Shown: positions 20,931 through 32,960, counted from the first letter of the stretch. The stretch is 64,000 nt of DNA from Gracilaria gracilis (GCA_030374805.1 JARGSG010000229.1:217475-281474), one strand, 5' to 3'. Notes: generated by a model from the letters alone, not told the origin. Made by a program: numbers and translations.

Positions 20931-22017
20931 TCGTCATGCTTCCGCGCTGTCGCGTGAGGAACACCGTGTGGCACGGAAGAGAGACACCGATAATGCGCAA
21001 TCAAAGCCCTCTCGGGAGCTCGGTGCGTCGGCAAGGTCGCCGCGCATCAACGCAGAAGCGTAATCGTCACCAGACACTACCGCCGTGCGGAACAGGATCG
21101 AGGAGACTCAGTCATTACCGGCGAAGCCGTTGCCTACGCCGCATAGCGCGCCTGGAGTGACTACTTCGCATACCGGAGTGGAAACACAGCCTAAAGCGTC
21201 GTTGAGCTTGCACGTCCAAGACGGAAAAGAGTCGTCGGAGACTAAGTCGCCCAACACGCCCGAGGCGGGCCATACAGCGGACACGTCGCTAAATGCCCAG
21301 CAGGGAAGTGCCAACCGTAGCACACGGACTACACCTGTAAAAGAGATCAGCTCAGCGAGCAAACCACGTCGACAAACCGAGCGGACACCTCCCGTGCATA
21401 CGGAGGCGGAACACGCCACGGCGCAGACCAATGACGGCCACCCGTTGACAACGTCACGTGCCACCACGGCGAGGCTGGTTCAATCAGGGTTACCGTTGAC
21501 GCGAGCGCGTTCGACGCCACACACAACTCCGTCGAAACGGTCTCTACCACGCAAAATTGCGGTACGTCCACTTTGGACTCCCGCGGGAGAAGGAACTCTA
21601 CCATACCAAGGCACCGAGAACACCGACACCGCGAGACGCGTGACAATCGACCGAAGTGGGGGACCACACCGCGAAGGTACAGTGCCACCAACCTTGTTGG
21701 ACACAACACGGTCTAACCGGAACACCGACGCAGTGTCACACACGGTGAAGCCGCCGGAGAGCTCTCCGAAGCAGGATGTCGTAATCACACGGCAAGGCCG
21801 GGAAGTCTTCCGACAGGAGTTCGTAGTCGACAACATAGTAGAACACTCATACCACCCGTTGGGGTACATAAAGTATCTCGTACGTTGGTACGGCTACGGA
21901 CCCGAGGCTGACTCGGATGAGCCAATCGAGCATCTCCCACGATCGAAAGTGGTGCAGTACCATCGGCGTACTCTCACGGGTCTCTCGGCGACAATTGTCA
22001 ACGCCCAAGTGGGTTAG
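20923..22017 (+). pseudogene. pol: pol C-terminal tail with chromodomain
   Basis: After the G-run frameshift the frame runs through one TAA (about 21061) into a long Thr/Pro/Arg-rich linker. It ends in a chromodomain at about 21817..21966, with EFVVDNIVEH, YLVRWYGYGPEADSDEP and IEHL in the usual order. Chromodomains on Ty3 integrases target insertion to marked chromatin. The linker of roughly 230 residues is long for the family. It ends just before the convergent antisense ORF. Confidence 0.78.
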
Positions 22018-22192
22018 CCCGCCCCGAAGGGGAAGAAGCTAGCTCACCGAGAATGAATTTTAGAAGTGGGAGAAGACGAAGCTGGCACTTGGGAAAGGAA
22101 AAAAAATACGTCATAGACGGAAGTATGTTTAATGGCCATCAAGGCTATATCCTACAACAACACCGCAAAGCGGGAATCAGGAGGAAGATGGA

Positions 22193-23950
22193 CTAAGCCC
22201 CCGACCCTTGGTTGGAAGGGCCCGGAGCGCCGTCACCAGTACTCCCATTGCTGGGATTGTATCGGCCATTAAGGCGTGCAGCCAACGCGTCCCGCATTGC
22301 GGCGACGTCCCCGCTCGCGACAGTTGCGGAAAGCCCAACTCCTCGGAAAAACTGAGCGATCACAGCCACCTCACCAGTCCCACCCCCAGAGGGGAAGACG
22401 GCAGGCACCTCGAGCACATCTGGTTCGTCCGGAAGGGAAGCCACCACGGCACCTACCGACGAAGGTTCGGGCGCGGGTGGATTCACCGGCTCAGCGGTCA
22501 CCATTCCCAGCGCTACCGTGTCATTAGAGGTCGGCTCAGCCGCGTTGGCGGAAGGAACCTCTTCGACTACGTCTTCATCATACCCCGTCTCGGATTCGTC
22601 GTCCATCATTTGGTCGTCGTCACCGCCGTAGGCGTGGTAAAAATCGTCAGCGTCGACGAAGCCGACGGGATGCCCGTAAGGGATATACCTCGGAGCCATC
22701 CGGAGAGCTGCCGCTGCAGCTGCTGTGATCTCTTGCGCTTCCCAGGGATTGAAAAAGATGAAGTCTTCCGCCAATGGCGTGCGTCGTCCCGGAGACTGGT
22801 CGAAATTGCCGTACTCGTGACTGCGGCCGCTCTGAGCGAAGGGCACGCTGGCCCAATCAACTCGGTCGACTACGTCGAGGAGCCCACAAACTTCTTCGAC
22901 ATTGTTTTCACCTCCCAGAGGGACCCGCAACGAGAGTTCTCGGATGCACGCACGAAGGCGAGGCGGGACATACCACAGTCGATACTGGTCATATACTTCC
23001 CATAGGAGATAAACCGCGGTGCGGATTGCCCACTCGGTGAGCACCACGCACCACAGTCCGGAATACGGATCCTCGATGAGGCAGGAGCCCAGATAGGAGA
23101 GGACCGGGGACAACTCCACGTAGCACCCGCGACACACCTCCACCGAGGACCACCAAGTGGGAATTGGAACGTAACGGCCCAGCCGGTGATTGTGCCGGAT
23201 TCGATTGATCTCCGTGTTTTGATACGGGACGAGAAACCCGAAACGGGAACGCGCACGACGCTCATCGCGGATGAAGTTCTGTAACCACCGCGAACAAGAC
23301 TCCCGGCGAAGATACCTGAACTCCGCCCGGATGATTGGATGAATCCAACATACCGCCTCCTGGCGTACATTAGAACGTCCTCTCCAGGAGTAAGTCTCAA
23401 CCACCGCCAAGCGGGCGCGATACGAAATCTCGCCTTGTGTACGGTACAACCGGAGATCAAAGCTGATGGAATCAGGAATTGGGAACTCGAAGTTCGCCTG
23501 GCTCTGCCGCGCATAGCCCAAGCGAACCAATGCCGCATGAGCGGGAGCCAGCGACACGCCGGAACGCCCCAAGATTGCGTGAGGAGGGACGGCAACCCGT
23601 CGACGCCAATCCCACGAAGTGGTGACTAAGGCCGGAAGATCCCCGGGAAGGCGATCAGTACCGTCCGCATAGGACACGATAAGCTCTTCGTTGAAAACCG
23701 CTGTAGGATGAAACCACGGAGCAGTCCGGAAGATGTGCGCATGAACGCGAGGTTTCAGCCCGACTAGCTCGTCGTAGGAAGGCCACGGCACGTCATGCAT
23801 GACGTGACCATGGGGCTGCTGCCCCGGAGAAAGAATGTGCCCGCCACTGGCGTTGAGTCCGTGGGACGCCCCAGAAGCATTGCCGCTTTGCGGAAGAGGC
23901 ACGGAACGAAATCCGGAGAAGTATCCCGAGTTCGGAGGTTGACCGCTCAT
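22193..23950 (-). CDS. Intact antisense ORF of Gypsy 1, function unknown
   Basis: 585-aa uninterrupted frame antisense to the retrotransposon, between pol and the 3' LTR. The start ATG at 23950 (MSGQPPNSGYF) is 237 bp inside the 3' LTR; the TAG at 22193 is 176 bp from the pol end. Residues 1-50 are Gly/Ser/His-rich. Residues 50-390 look globular and are rich in Trp, Arg and Tyr. The tail has a DDDQMMDDESETGYDED acidic patch and a low-complexity Pro/Val region. No known domain is recognised and there is no signal peptide. Extra antisense ORFs in this position are known in some plant Ty3 elements. It is intact while gag-pol is broken, but with about one disruption per 300 codons in pol this could be chance. 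Confidence 0.62.
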   Translation of the reverse strand: MSGQPPNSGYFSGFRSVPLPQSGNASGASHGLNASGGHILSPGQQPHGHVMHDVPWPSYDELVGLKPRVHAHIFRTAPWFHPTAVFNEELIVSYADGTDRLPGDLPALVTTSWDWRRRVAVPPHAILGRSGVSLAPAHAALVRLGYARQSQANFEFPIPDSISFDLRLYRTQGEISYRARLAVVETYSWRGRSNVRQEAVCWIHPIIRAEFRYLRRESCSRWLQNFIRDERRARSRFGFLVPYQNTEINRIRHNHRLGRYVPIPTWWSSVEVCRGCYVELSPVLSYLGSCLIEDPYSGLWCVVLTEWAIRTAVYLLWEVYDQYRLWYVPPRLRACIRELSLRVPLGGENNVEEVCGLLDVVDRVDWASVPFAQSGRSHEYGNFDQSPGRRTPLAEDFIFFNPWEAQEITAAAAAALRMAPRYIPYGHPVGFVDADDFYHAYGGDDDQMMDDESETGYDEDVVEEVPSANAAEPTSNDTVALGMVTAEPVNPPAPEPSSVGAVVASLPDEPDVLEVPAVFPSGGGTGEVAVIAQFFRGVGLSATVASGDVAAMRDALAARLNGRYNPSNGSTGDGAPGPSNQGSGA

Positions 23951-24170
23951 CGCGCGAGGCACTCGAGGATCGGGAAGGTTGGTAGTAACACCGCGAGAGC
24001 GAGTTGGAGACTGTTTTCAACAAGGTTGATCGTCGCTGGAGTGAGGTTTGCACTTTGGAGTGGTAGTGACTTGGTCTTCGCGAGGCGAGATGGAATCCGA
24101 AGACTTCGGGGATGCGCTTTTATGCCCAAGGCTGGGAGTTCGACCCGCCATCGCGACCGCGTGGCTCACT

Positions 24171-24186
24171 CTTAAGGAGGGGGATA
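24171..24186 (+). promoter_or_regulatory. Polypurine tract of Gypsy 1
   Basis: The purine run AAGGAGGGGGATA sits immediately before the 3' LTR, where plus-strand DNA priming occurs in LTR retrotransposons. Confidence 0.65.
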
Positions 24187-25038
24187 TGAAGGACAACACT
24201 CCTTGGAGGCGATTTGAGGCACTTACTTAATTTCCGCATCATGCGTTAGTAGATGTATATGAGCTACACCGCTATTAGCGTGTCGCCTCGCTGAGGTAAT
24301 TCCCACACATGTACACGTGGATTCCGCGGCTCGAGGTGCCGCTTAGCGGGTGTGAATAGCACACGTGTAGCACGGATATGCCGGAGGCAGTGCACCCAGC
24401 ATTGCTGTATCTACTTAGATATTTTATAGATTATTTTGCCTGGCGCACTTACTGTCAGTGGTGCGCCGAGCTCAGTACTTAGAGGGTTGAGCATCGCTCC
24501 CCCAAGTAAATTGCCCCTTGCCAAGCAAGGGCTTCTGGCTCTAACTACCACGCCTTCGCTGATTGTTCACCTCCAAGTGGAGTAACGACTGCGTTGTTCA
24601 CGTATAGTTACCCACCCTTGTGGCGCTCAGAGTATAACCATTATTTGTGTGTCTCGTTCCGACCTATTGTCGTATACTCGCCCCTGTATTGGGTTTGCTT
24701 TATTCTCTCTCTCTTTTCTCAACTCTGGTGCTTCGCTTTCTCCCCTTTTTGGGTTTGCCTTTTTGCCCTGTTCGCAGTGGCTCGTTTCCGACACCTTGTC
24801 GTTGCCGTGCTACTCTCTTTCGGGTACTCATCTCGTGACCGTTTGAACACGTGGATCTCTACCGACTACTAATCAGCCTCACGCTCCGACGCTTGTCGTG
24901 GTGGTTTGACCTCGGATTTACACCCGGCTTAGCTGTGTCATTCCCGGAGTGCTCCGTTCGCTGTGCTACCCTGTCGAGGGGAATATTTCGAACTTCTTCG
25001 TGAGCCTGCGCTTTTCCCGCCAAAGGCGTTGCTCCACA
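24187..25038 (+). repeat. 3' LTR of Gypsy 1
   Basis: Pairs with 13588..14440 over its full length, TG...CA ends. Differences from the 5' LTR are spread along its length and are mostly C/T and A/G changes. Its right edge abuts the truncated integrase of a second Gypsy element. Confidence 0.88.
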
Positions 25039-27380
25039 GATGGTAGCAACACGTCCCAATCATTCTGCTGATAAAAAAAGAAACACCGAATATAGTTTTT
25101 TACCATTCTGTTCATTACTTCAGAGGCGCCGTCAGTTTGTGGATGTCTGGACGAAGAAATACGCATATAAACTCCGCAAAGCTCCATTAACCTCTTCCAA
25201 AACGTTGATGTAAAGCGAGGATCACGGTCAGAAATAACCCAGTCGGGAAGGCCATTTTGGGGAAGTATGTACTTGAAAAACGCCCTCGCAACCCCAGGGG
25301 CATCATCTGTTTTCTTTGACGGCAAGAAATGAACCCTGCGAGAGAAACGGTCAACCCAAGTTGTGTTGCAATCAAATCCTCTTTCAGTCATGGGAAGGTC
25401 AACAATGAAATCTGTGGCGACCATTCTCCACCTTCTAGTTGGCACTGGCAATGGGGTTGGATCATTTAGCAATTGATCTTGATGGTCGTTCTGTTGTTGA
25501 CATACTAAACATCCATCAAAATACCTCCGCACATCCCTTGTTTTATGCTTCCCATGAAATGAGCACAAGCGTGCCAGGGTCTTTGTGGGGGCAAAGTGAC
25601 CAGCTGTTTTCGAGTCGTGAGCCAGCTCCAATATCTTCAGACGACCCTTCCTTGGAACGCAAAGACGGCTTTCGTATAGAAGCTTCCAACCATCTCGTCT
25701 GAAATGCGCTATTCAGTACTCGATACGCCTCTTCTGCTTTCGATCTTCTGGAAAGTTACCTTCCAGTGCCATCAATATGGGACCAAAAACTGCGTCAGAC
25801 TCGTAGGAACCGATAATTTCCTTAATGTTACCCACAATAGCCTTATCACACGCGAGATTGTTCAATCCTGGTGTAGGTATGCGAGACAGGGCATCCCCAA
25901 GAACATGAATACGGCCGGGTTGTAAGCAAATCTCACGTATGTTAAATGAAGCTAGTATTTCTAACCATCGTGCCTCACGCCGGTTCAAGTTCTTTTTAGT
26001 GAGAAAGTGTTTGACCACCTGGTTGTCGGTGAATACATCGTAAGTAGAGTTCTCAATGTAGCAACGAAAACGCTGCAATGCAAATATCAAACCGAGAAGC
26101 TCCCCTTCATTAGCAGTGTAGTTCTGCCCTGTAAAAGACAGCTTCTTTGACATATATGCCACGACGCGATCCCGATTCTTATTATCCAATTGTGATAAAG
26201 TGGCACCAACAGCAGTCTTCGATGCATCTATGTGCACTCGAAACGGTTTAGACCAATTCGGGGCGTGAAAAACGGGTGCGTTTGTTAGAGCTTGCTTCAT
26301 GTCCCAGAACACCGACTCCGCAACCATTTACCATGCGCTGATACCCTTGTCTTTCTGTTTTAGAGAAGTAAGAGGACCTGCTCGTGCAGATAAATCCTTA
26401 ATGAACCTGCGGAAGAACTGCACGAGCCATAGAAAGCTACGAAGCTCGGTCAACGAGCGCGGGCGGGGCCAATGCTGAATGACTTCAACTTTTGCTGGGT
26501 TGAGAGCTCTCAACCCATCGCGGTCGACCAGAAGCCCCAAAACCTCTGTTTCATTCGTCATAAACTGGCATTTCCTTGGTGAAACATAGAGCTTATAATT
26601 TCGGAGGGGAGTGAGAATCAACCTTATATGGAGGAGATGCTCCTCCTTTGTTTTGCTATATATGAGGAGGTCGTCGATGGAGACCACAAGAAAGTTATCA
26701 ATGTAGTCATGCATTACATGGTTCATTAACGTCTGGAAGGTAGCAGGGGCGTTGCGTAGTCCCATTGGCATGACTAAATATTCGAACTCTCCTTACTTCG
26801 TGTTAAATGCTATCTTCTCAATGTCTTCGGGGCGCATTCGGACTTGATGGAAGCCAGTCTTTAAATCCAATTTCGAGAAGAACTTCGCCTGTCCTAAACG
26901 ATCAAACATCTCATCACAGCGCGGTATCGGGGCATTGTTGCGCTTTGTAATACGATTCAAAGCACGATAGTTTACCACTCCTCGTAGTGGTTTACCTTGC
27001 TCCTTCACAAAGAATAGGGGTGAACCATAAGGAGATCGGCTGCGACGTATTTTCCCACTCTTCAAAAGCTTTTCCACGTACTCCTTAGCAGCAACCAACT
27101 CCGCAGGGGAAAGCTGATAGAGTGAGCGATGTGGTATTTTTCCCGAAGAATCAGTTTCAATAGCATGGTCTGCTTCACGCTTGGGCGGGAGCCCGTCAGG
27201 GAGTTCAGCACTAAAGACGTCCTTAAATTCCTCTAGCACAGCACTGATACTCTCATCGTCGGTTGAAAGAGGGGTAATGTCTTCATTAGAGAGTTTACGC
27301 AAACCGTAAATTTCGTGCAAACGTGCGTTTACACGAACGACACGTAACTCACGAGAGTTGTTGCCGTCGGGAAGTTGTTT
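25039..27380 (-). pseudogene. pol: Truncated pol of a second Gypsy element (Gypsy 2)
   Basis: One minus-strand frame from about 27380 to the Gypsy 1 LTR at 25038, with stops at 26793 (TAA), 26328 (TAA) and 25713 (TGA). In order: reverse transcriptase (GVVNYRALN, KLDLKTGFHQVRM, MPMGLRNAPATFQ, and SIDD where YxDD is expected), RNase H (VHIDASKTAVGATL, FTDNQ), the integrase zinc domain (HDSKTAGHF then CLVCQQ) and the integrase core (TDFIVDLP, VISDRDPRFTS, HPQTDGASE). It stops mid-core at WDVLLP, exactly where the LTR begins. It is a different lineage from Gypsy 1 and more decayed. Upstream gag and LTRs are not recognised. Confidence 0.87.
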
Positions 27381-27929
27381 TTACCTTACGCTTGCAAAGA
27401 ATCCCTTATCGCGAGCCTTTCGCCGTTTCCTTGTGGCTGCTTTCGTCCAGAGCTTATCGTACGAACACGACGCTGGAGCGACTACCGCATCGCCTGAAAA
27501 CCAGACGGTGTGAGAAAATACCGCGTTGGGTGCGGATGAAACACGGTGAGAACTCGACATGTAGACGTCATGATGCGAGAGGGGGACAGCTAAGGGGAAA
27601 ATGTAGAAGTCTGTTGGTGGGGAGATAACCATAACAGATCCAAACAACGGGTAAGAGCACCAAGGCAGACGGCAACCGACACGACACACGGAGAGACCCA
27701 CTGATACTTTTTTTGCGACATTGCTGTATTTCAACAAAAGGAGGCGCTCCGCGTACTACATAGCAACGGTGGAAGCTGAAGCGCACGCTTGTAGTAGAGG
27801 AGCAGGACAGAAAAAGGCAATCTTTCACGGGTTGTTAGGCGATTGAACACGGACGATGATGAGACTACGCGCACTCTGGCTCCACCCTCATTTGCAAAGT
27901 AACACTCGTGCTTCTCGACCAAACTTATT

Positions 27930-29047
27930 TTGGACAGGATGGTTCGACAAAAGGAATACACAATTGGAAAAGCCCGTCATCGTTACCGTCGCAGACGTGC
28001 GTTGCTGGCTCTATTTGTACAATCAAACCTAAGCCATGTGCTGCGCGTAATGATTGTGAGACTAATACTCGAAGCACTCGCTGACGTAGTTGCTCTCCTC
28101 GTGCGTACACGGAGTATAAGAACTCGTTCATTCAATATTAACCCGCTCTCGGTTGAGCAGTGCCTGCATGACTTCCGCTTTCGTCTCAGTGATGTATAGA
28201 AAATATGCCGCATAACGAACTGGGAAAAAGGTCATACGTCTCGTAACAGATACCGCTGTGATCCAATGACGGCATGCTGCATTGTTCTGAAACGCCTTTC
28301 TTCGGCAGTAACATGGTACGAAATGGAGTATCTCTTCGGAATGAGATATTCGCACATCAGCGAAGTGTTCTGGGAAACTATTGAACATTTTGTGATAACT
28401 AGAGAACACCTTATCACCGCTGTGCGTAATAAATTACTGCTGTCAAGGGCGCAGCTCTACGCAGATGCTTTAGCTAATGCTGGCACGCCTCTGGATCGGT
28501 GTGGGGTTCATTGACTGTACCAAGATAAATATGTGTCGCCCTGGCGGTGATGGCTGCAATCAAAGAGCTTATTACTCTGGACATACTCGTCGAAACTGTC
28601 TCAAGTACCAGACCATTTCTACTCCGGATGGGCTAATGTTCCATCTGTTCGGTCCAATCGTTGGTCGCCATCATGACCTTACTCTACTGCGAAGGAGTGG
28701 GATTGAAGGGGAAATGGAGGAATGTCTTTCGATCAATGGGATTTAGTACTATACCGTGGTTGCAAACAGCATTTGAGCGAACTCTTGCAACGGAAGAAAA
28801 AAAGGTTTACAACAAATCTATGAGTGCCATTAGAACAGCTGTGGAGTGCAACTACAAAGATCTGAAGCAATTGTGGTGTCGTAATGGGTTTTCGGGGCTT
28901 TTAGCTGTTCGTCGTTTTCCTGTGGCTTTGTTATACATTGCGTCAGCATTGATATTGAATTTCAAAGTATGCATTGAGAAAGGAGGCCAGGCGAGTCACT
29001 ACTTCAGCTGTCAAGCACCAGATCTGGATGTGTACTGCAGTTCTTGA
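27930..29047 (+). pseudogene. PIF/Harbinger DDE nuclease, decayed
   Basis: Reads in pieces. The N-terminal part (27930-28514) ends one segment with the LSVEQCLHDFRFRLSDV motif before a TAG at 28197, then NRYRCDPMTACCIVL and FGMRYSHISEVFWE. The catalytic part starts near 28490 in another frame with GFIDCTKI, then CRPGGDGCNQRAYYSGH and GPIVGRHHDLTLL. A TAG at 28744 and a deletion remove the second catalytic segment, and the C-terminus continues in a third frame (PWLQTAFERTLA). This is the DDE_4 family of Harbinger transposases. The element's Myb-like partner is probably the minus-strand remnant at 30103-30850. Confidence 0.83.
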
Positions 29048-30102
29048 TGGATTAACAACTGACCCCAACGCCGCCCCGCAAACACTTCCTTACGTCTAAT
29101 CGCTCTATACCTCAGCAGAAACTCTTGATGTAATGTTACAGCCCGAAAGGACACCGAGGAATTGCCTATAAATCTTTCCATACCTTCCACTGTCATCGAA
29201 ACCATACCAATCCACACCACACTGCAGATCTTCTCGACGGCGCGCAGCGTGCAGACGCTCTCGCCATCGCCCCACGCATCGACTCAATCTCTACCCATGT
29301 ATCATAGTAGGTCACCCGAAGCACCCCGCCCACATGCCAGGCCGTTGAGCAAAGCGCGGAGGGAAACGCTGCTGTTAGACGCGTTGGTGGCTTGTCGAAG
29401 TGTGGAGCGCGATGGGCTTTGTGCGACGGGGGAGCGCGGCACTATCGAGCTGTAGCTGCGGGAGACGTGGTGAATGCAATTAGAGGGCTTGCGGAGAATC
29501 TACGCACTGTAAAGAATGAACAGGAACACCGATCGCATGCAACCTCTTCGCCTCCACCTTCCGCCACGAGTCAATACTCCCGTCGCACACCATCGCGAAC
29601 TGCACCAGCACGGTCCGGCTGCTGTCGCCCTAAGCCATAGTTTTTGTGAAAGCGGCCAAACTCGCCCGAATAGAGCTTACTATCGCCATCCTGGCAAATT
29701 CATTCACTATGCATCCATCATGCTCAGGCTGCGACCGCCCTTTGGCAGCTGGTAGGCAAACCTCCTCGACGGTGCTTGCTACTCTGAAACCGCACGCCCT
29801 GCTTCCTGCGCAGCGCATGCGCCATGCGACGGCGCACCCATATCAGCGTATCGATATGATCTCCAACAACCTCTCCGTGCCAAACCTTTTGATTAGTGTA
29901 CCAGCGCCGGTAGAGTGCATGCAATCCCCACGACAGGCATTTATTGTAGACATCTCGGATAACACAAGCGCCAACGTCCAGTAAAGGTTTCTGTGCATAA
30001 GCGATCCTTCTTTTGTTGTGCACAATGCGACATAAACTTTCACCCGCCTATAGAACGTGTTGTCGAACACAACATTCGCAGAAAATATGAAACGAAGCAT
30101 AA
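29048..30102. other. Interval inside the putative Harbinger element
   Basis: About 1.05 kb between the convergent nuclease and Myb-like remnants. Several 80-110 codon frames occur on both strands, none recognisable, so no gene is called. It may hold element non-coding DNA. Confidence 0.4.
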
Positions 30103-30850
30103 TCACTCTACCTTCCTACTCAGTGCAGCCATAATGTCCAACATATGTTTTCTTTCATATATAGCTTGCTTACGTTCTTCCTTTTCGAGATCAAAACGTT
30201 TTTCGTCCAGAGCTATTTTTCTTTCGGCTTTGGATTTAAGAATCTCAAAGCGTTCAAGTTCTCTCGCAGCTCTGCATCTCTCCACCTCCAACCTTTCCTG
30301 TTCCACTTTAAACCTTTCCGATTCGCGCTTTCCTTGTTCCCGTGATTGTTCCATTATTAATGTAGTTATAGCATCATCGGAAGGTAACGCATCTGATAGA
30401 TGCAATCGCTTCTGTTGCGAACTAGGAACCGAACCGCTCTCGTCATGATTGCTTCGTTTGCGTTTCCCCGTTCGATGTAACGCCGGCCCCCTGATCATTT
30501 TGCCTGCTTCAATTAGTCGAATTTCTTTTGCCTCAAGTTCTGCTTTTTCCTTACAAACAGCTTCAGCTTTCTCATCTATTTCTAATATGAGGTCATCAAG
30601 GAGAATCTCCTTCTCGCAGTACTCTTCTGCAATGCCAGTGGACTTCTCGTTGCGCTTGTTTTGCTCTCTGCGAGATCCTAGAAGGCGTTTAAATCTGTCA
30701 GCTAACGTCTTCTTACTGGGCTTGTGCATATACAAAAACACAGAACTAGGAACAAGTGTCATGAATGTGGACAATACCTTGTCAAATAAAGCTTCTGTTT
30801 CTCCGCATTGAGTTATATGTGCGTCTGCCTCCCTTACTGATCAGAGAAGA
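30103..30850 (-). pseudogene. Harbinger Myb-like (SANT) partner protein, C-terminal part
   Basis: The frame from about 30848 to 30103 reads VREADAHITQCGETEALFDK, then TLADRFKRLLGSRREQNKRN, then EEYCEKEILLDDLILEI, and finishes in a long Glu/Arg/Lys coiled coil. This is the trailing half of the SANT/trihelix DNA-binding protein that PIF/Harbinger elements encode beside the nuclease. The upstream part of the Myb domain is not in frame (TGA just before 30850). The start at 30774 is not ATG, so the gene is truncated. It lies convergent with the nuclease remnant, as expected for the two genes of one element. Confidence 0.7.
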
Positions 30851-31289
30851 AAGAGGTCGTATGTGTCGGAAAATTTGAAAACGTCTGAGTTTTGGTGTGG
30901 TCTGCGTTAAAGACTTTGAAACCGAACTTTCGTGTAGGCCTGCTGCCGAAGCATGTGAGGGCAGTGGAAATTTTTCTTTGCTCGTCCCCTTCGGTGCAGC
31001 ATCTGGGTTGTGGTTTGAGCTTAAGATGTGGTTCATTGTTCCTCACTAAGCCGGTAACGACGACAGAGAATGAGGTCGTTGTTACCTTCGGTAGGAAGTG
31101 CATCTCGTACGCAGCCGTTTTTCCACGAAATATGGTATGCAAATCTCGTACCTTCCGTAGTCACGGAGTACAATACGTATATGTGTACGTCGTGGCTACA
31201 AAAAGTTTTCTAGGAACCGGCTTGCGTAAACCCTCTACTAGCACATAAATTGTGCGGCTTCTCAACATCCACAGCTTGAACCTGATATA

Positions 31290-31487
31290 TTATACAGCCT
31301 CTTTTCGGCTGCTTGAGCAGCTTTCGGAATTTTTAACTCCAACATTCGTTATCTGCGGCTGCCTCGTCCTGGCCAACGGCTCTGCATCTAATTCTATCCC
31401 TCCGACTGTTACTAAGCGACGCTTGTAGTCGGCATGGGGATTGCGTTCCTTATGCCAAGGCATGCCAAGTAGCACATTCAACTCCAC
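31290..31487 (-). pseudogene. Gypsy protease C-terminal fragment
   Basis: Reads ELNVLLGMPWHKERNPHADY then GGIELDAE and PQITNVGVK, the end of a Ty3-type aspartic protease and the linker towards reverse transcriptase. It is on the minus strand, the same strand as the Gypsy 2 pol but about 3.9 kb upstream of it. The Harbinger remains lie between, so it is probably the separated front part of Gypsy 2. Confidence 0.62.
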
Positions 31488-32960
31488 ACAAGACGAAAGT
31501 CACAACACAGGAGCGATGCTACCAATGTAACAAAGCGTTGTTTACTGAAGTCCGGCAGTTCGATGCCCCTTCTCCCGGGGAAAGGGAACCTGCGTCTCCA
31601 AGCTATTTTTAGGGGTGCAGCGGAGCGTGGGCACAATGTCAGAGCTGATTCCGGCCTCCATTGCGTGTTCGCCACCTCTCCCCAAGCGCGGGAAAATGTC
31701 TGTTCAAAGATCTGCCTCAAATACACGTGAAATGTACATACCAAACTCGTAAATGCAGCGGTCTTGGCTAGGGTGCAGACACTCTCTGTACGAACTCCGC
31801 ATTTCTACTGCCCAATGCTAGCTTGGCTGTACAGATGCTCTACTCACTGTCAGCTAATACCCAACTTGTAAGTTGCACTTCCACCTACAAAAAGTTCTGA
31901 CCTTTGCCAGTGGATCTCTTTCACCAGTCGTTCTATGAGTAGTAACAGATTGTAGCCGGTCTCTGTTCTGCTATCCCATGCTCGACAGGGCAGAACATGA
32001 GGCCGTGCGGATTCACTGCTGCTAACTTTGATGTGCTCCAGAATGGTACTTTTAAACCTGGACACTCCAGTTCTGGACATATCCTCTAAATCTGTTTGAT
32101 TCCTTGTACTGCGCTGCCACAAAAAGACATGCCACTACTGCCACCGCAAAACCTTTTAAGTTTTAAGCGGAGAATTCGGGAAAGCAAGTATGTAGTCCCG
32201 TGGACCAAAAAGAAAGATGTTATTCTAAAAAAATTGTTGTGTGCAATAAACAATATTGGGTGATTCTTTGTTCTCGAATTTTTTTTGGGGTCATTCACGA
32301 TGGATTCCATTGTGACTACGTTCTTATATACCAGAAAACTGCAGTTCTGCAGAAAATTACGTTAAAGAACCAAACATGCCAAATTCAAAGAACAGTACAC
32401 GTCTAAATGTCGCTACAGTCAATCCTTACTAACAGACCTACATCAAACCCGAAATGAGCCAAAGAATGTACTGGAGTTCAGTTTTGCACTGACGAGAACT
32501 CAGACACACAACTTCTCACAGTCGTAATCTTTATGTCAATCGAAAGCTACTGATGCTGGCTTTCGAACAAGACCAACCGCGAGAAAAATAAAGTTCAAAC
32601 GTTCCATTTAAAAGGGATACAAGACACCCTTCAGAAAACTATCAAAAACACAAAAAACCCAAAGGCGGAATATGTGCAGCAAACCACTTCAAGAATACGC
32701 AATGGCTCTTTTCAACAAATCTGAGATTCTTACGGGGCTGTCATCGTGTGATTGAGAGCTTTCTTCTGACATGCGAACGGGATTAATTGGACGTCTGTGG
32801 CCATAAATATTCCAGCCCCAATCTCAGTACCCCTTCAAACCCTTGTCTTCTCAAATACTCAGGAAGACCAAGAAAACGCACAATCTTTTTCTCAACCAAA
32901 ACCAGCCGGTACCCCCACCACCTCACGCTACATTTACTGCTCATATCCAAGACCTCCTTC
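31488..32960. other. No gene recognised
   Basis: About 1.5 kb with only short frames. The plus-strand frame that enters the DUF7869 gene is open from 32787, but its first 58 codons look like translated leader. Confidence 0.45.

Larger units (their letters stand above)
13588..25038 (+). mobile_element. Ty3/Gypsy chromovirus LTR retrotransposon (Gypsy 1)
   Basis: 11.45-kb element with two LTRs of about 850 bp, a primer-binding site, gag, pol in the order protease, reverse transcriptase, RNase H, integrase, a C-terminal chromodomain, an antisense ORF and a polypurine tract. Integrase after RNase H and the chromodomain place it among Ty3/Gypsy chromoviruses. gag-pol carries at least five in-frame stops and two frameshifts, so the copy is inactive. 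Hand comparison of about 460 bp of the LTRs shows roughly 8% difference, mostly transitions, so it is not recent. The 5-bp flanks (TTACT left, GATGG right) do not match. Confidence 0.9.

Noticed and set aside
29724-30023. 99-codon minus-strand frame between the Harbinger genes
   Set aside because: No motif and overlapped by other frames of similar length on both strands.
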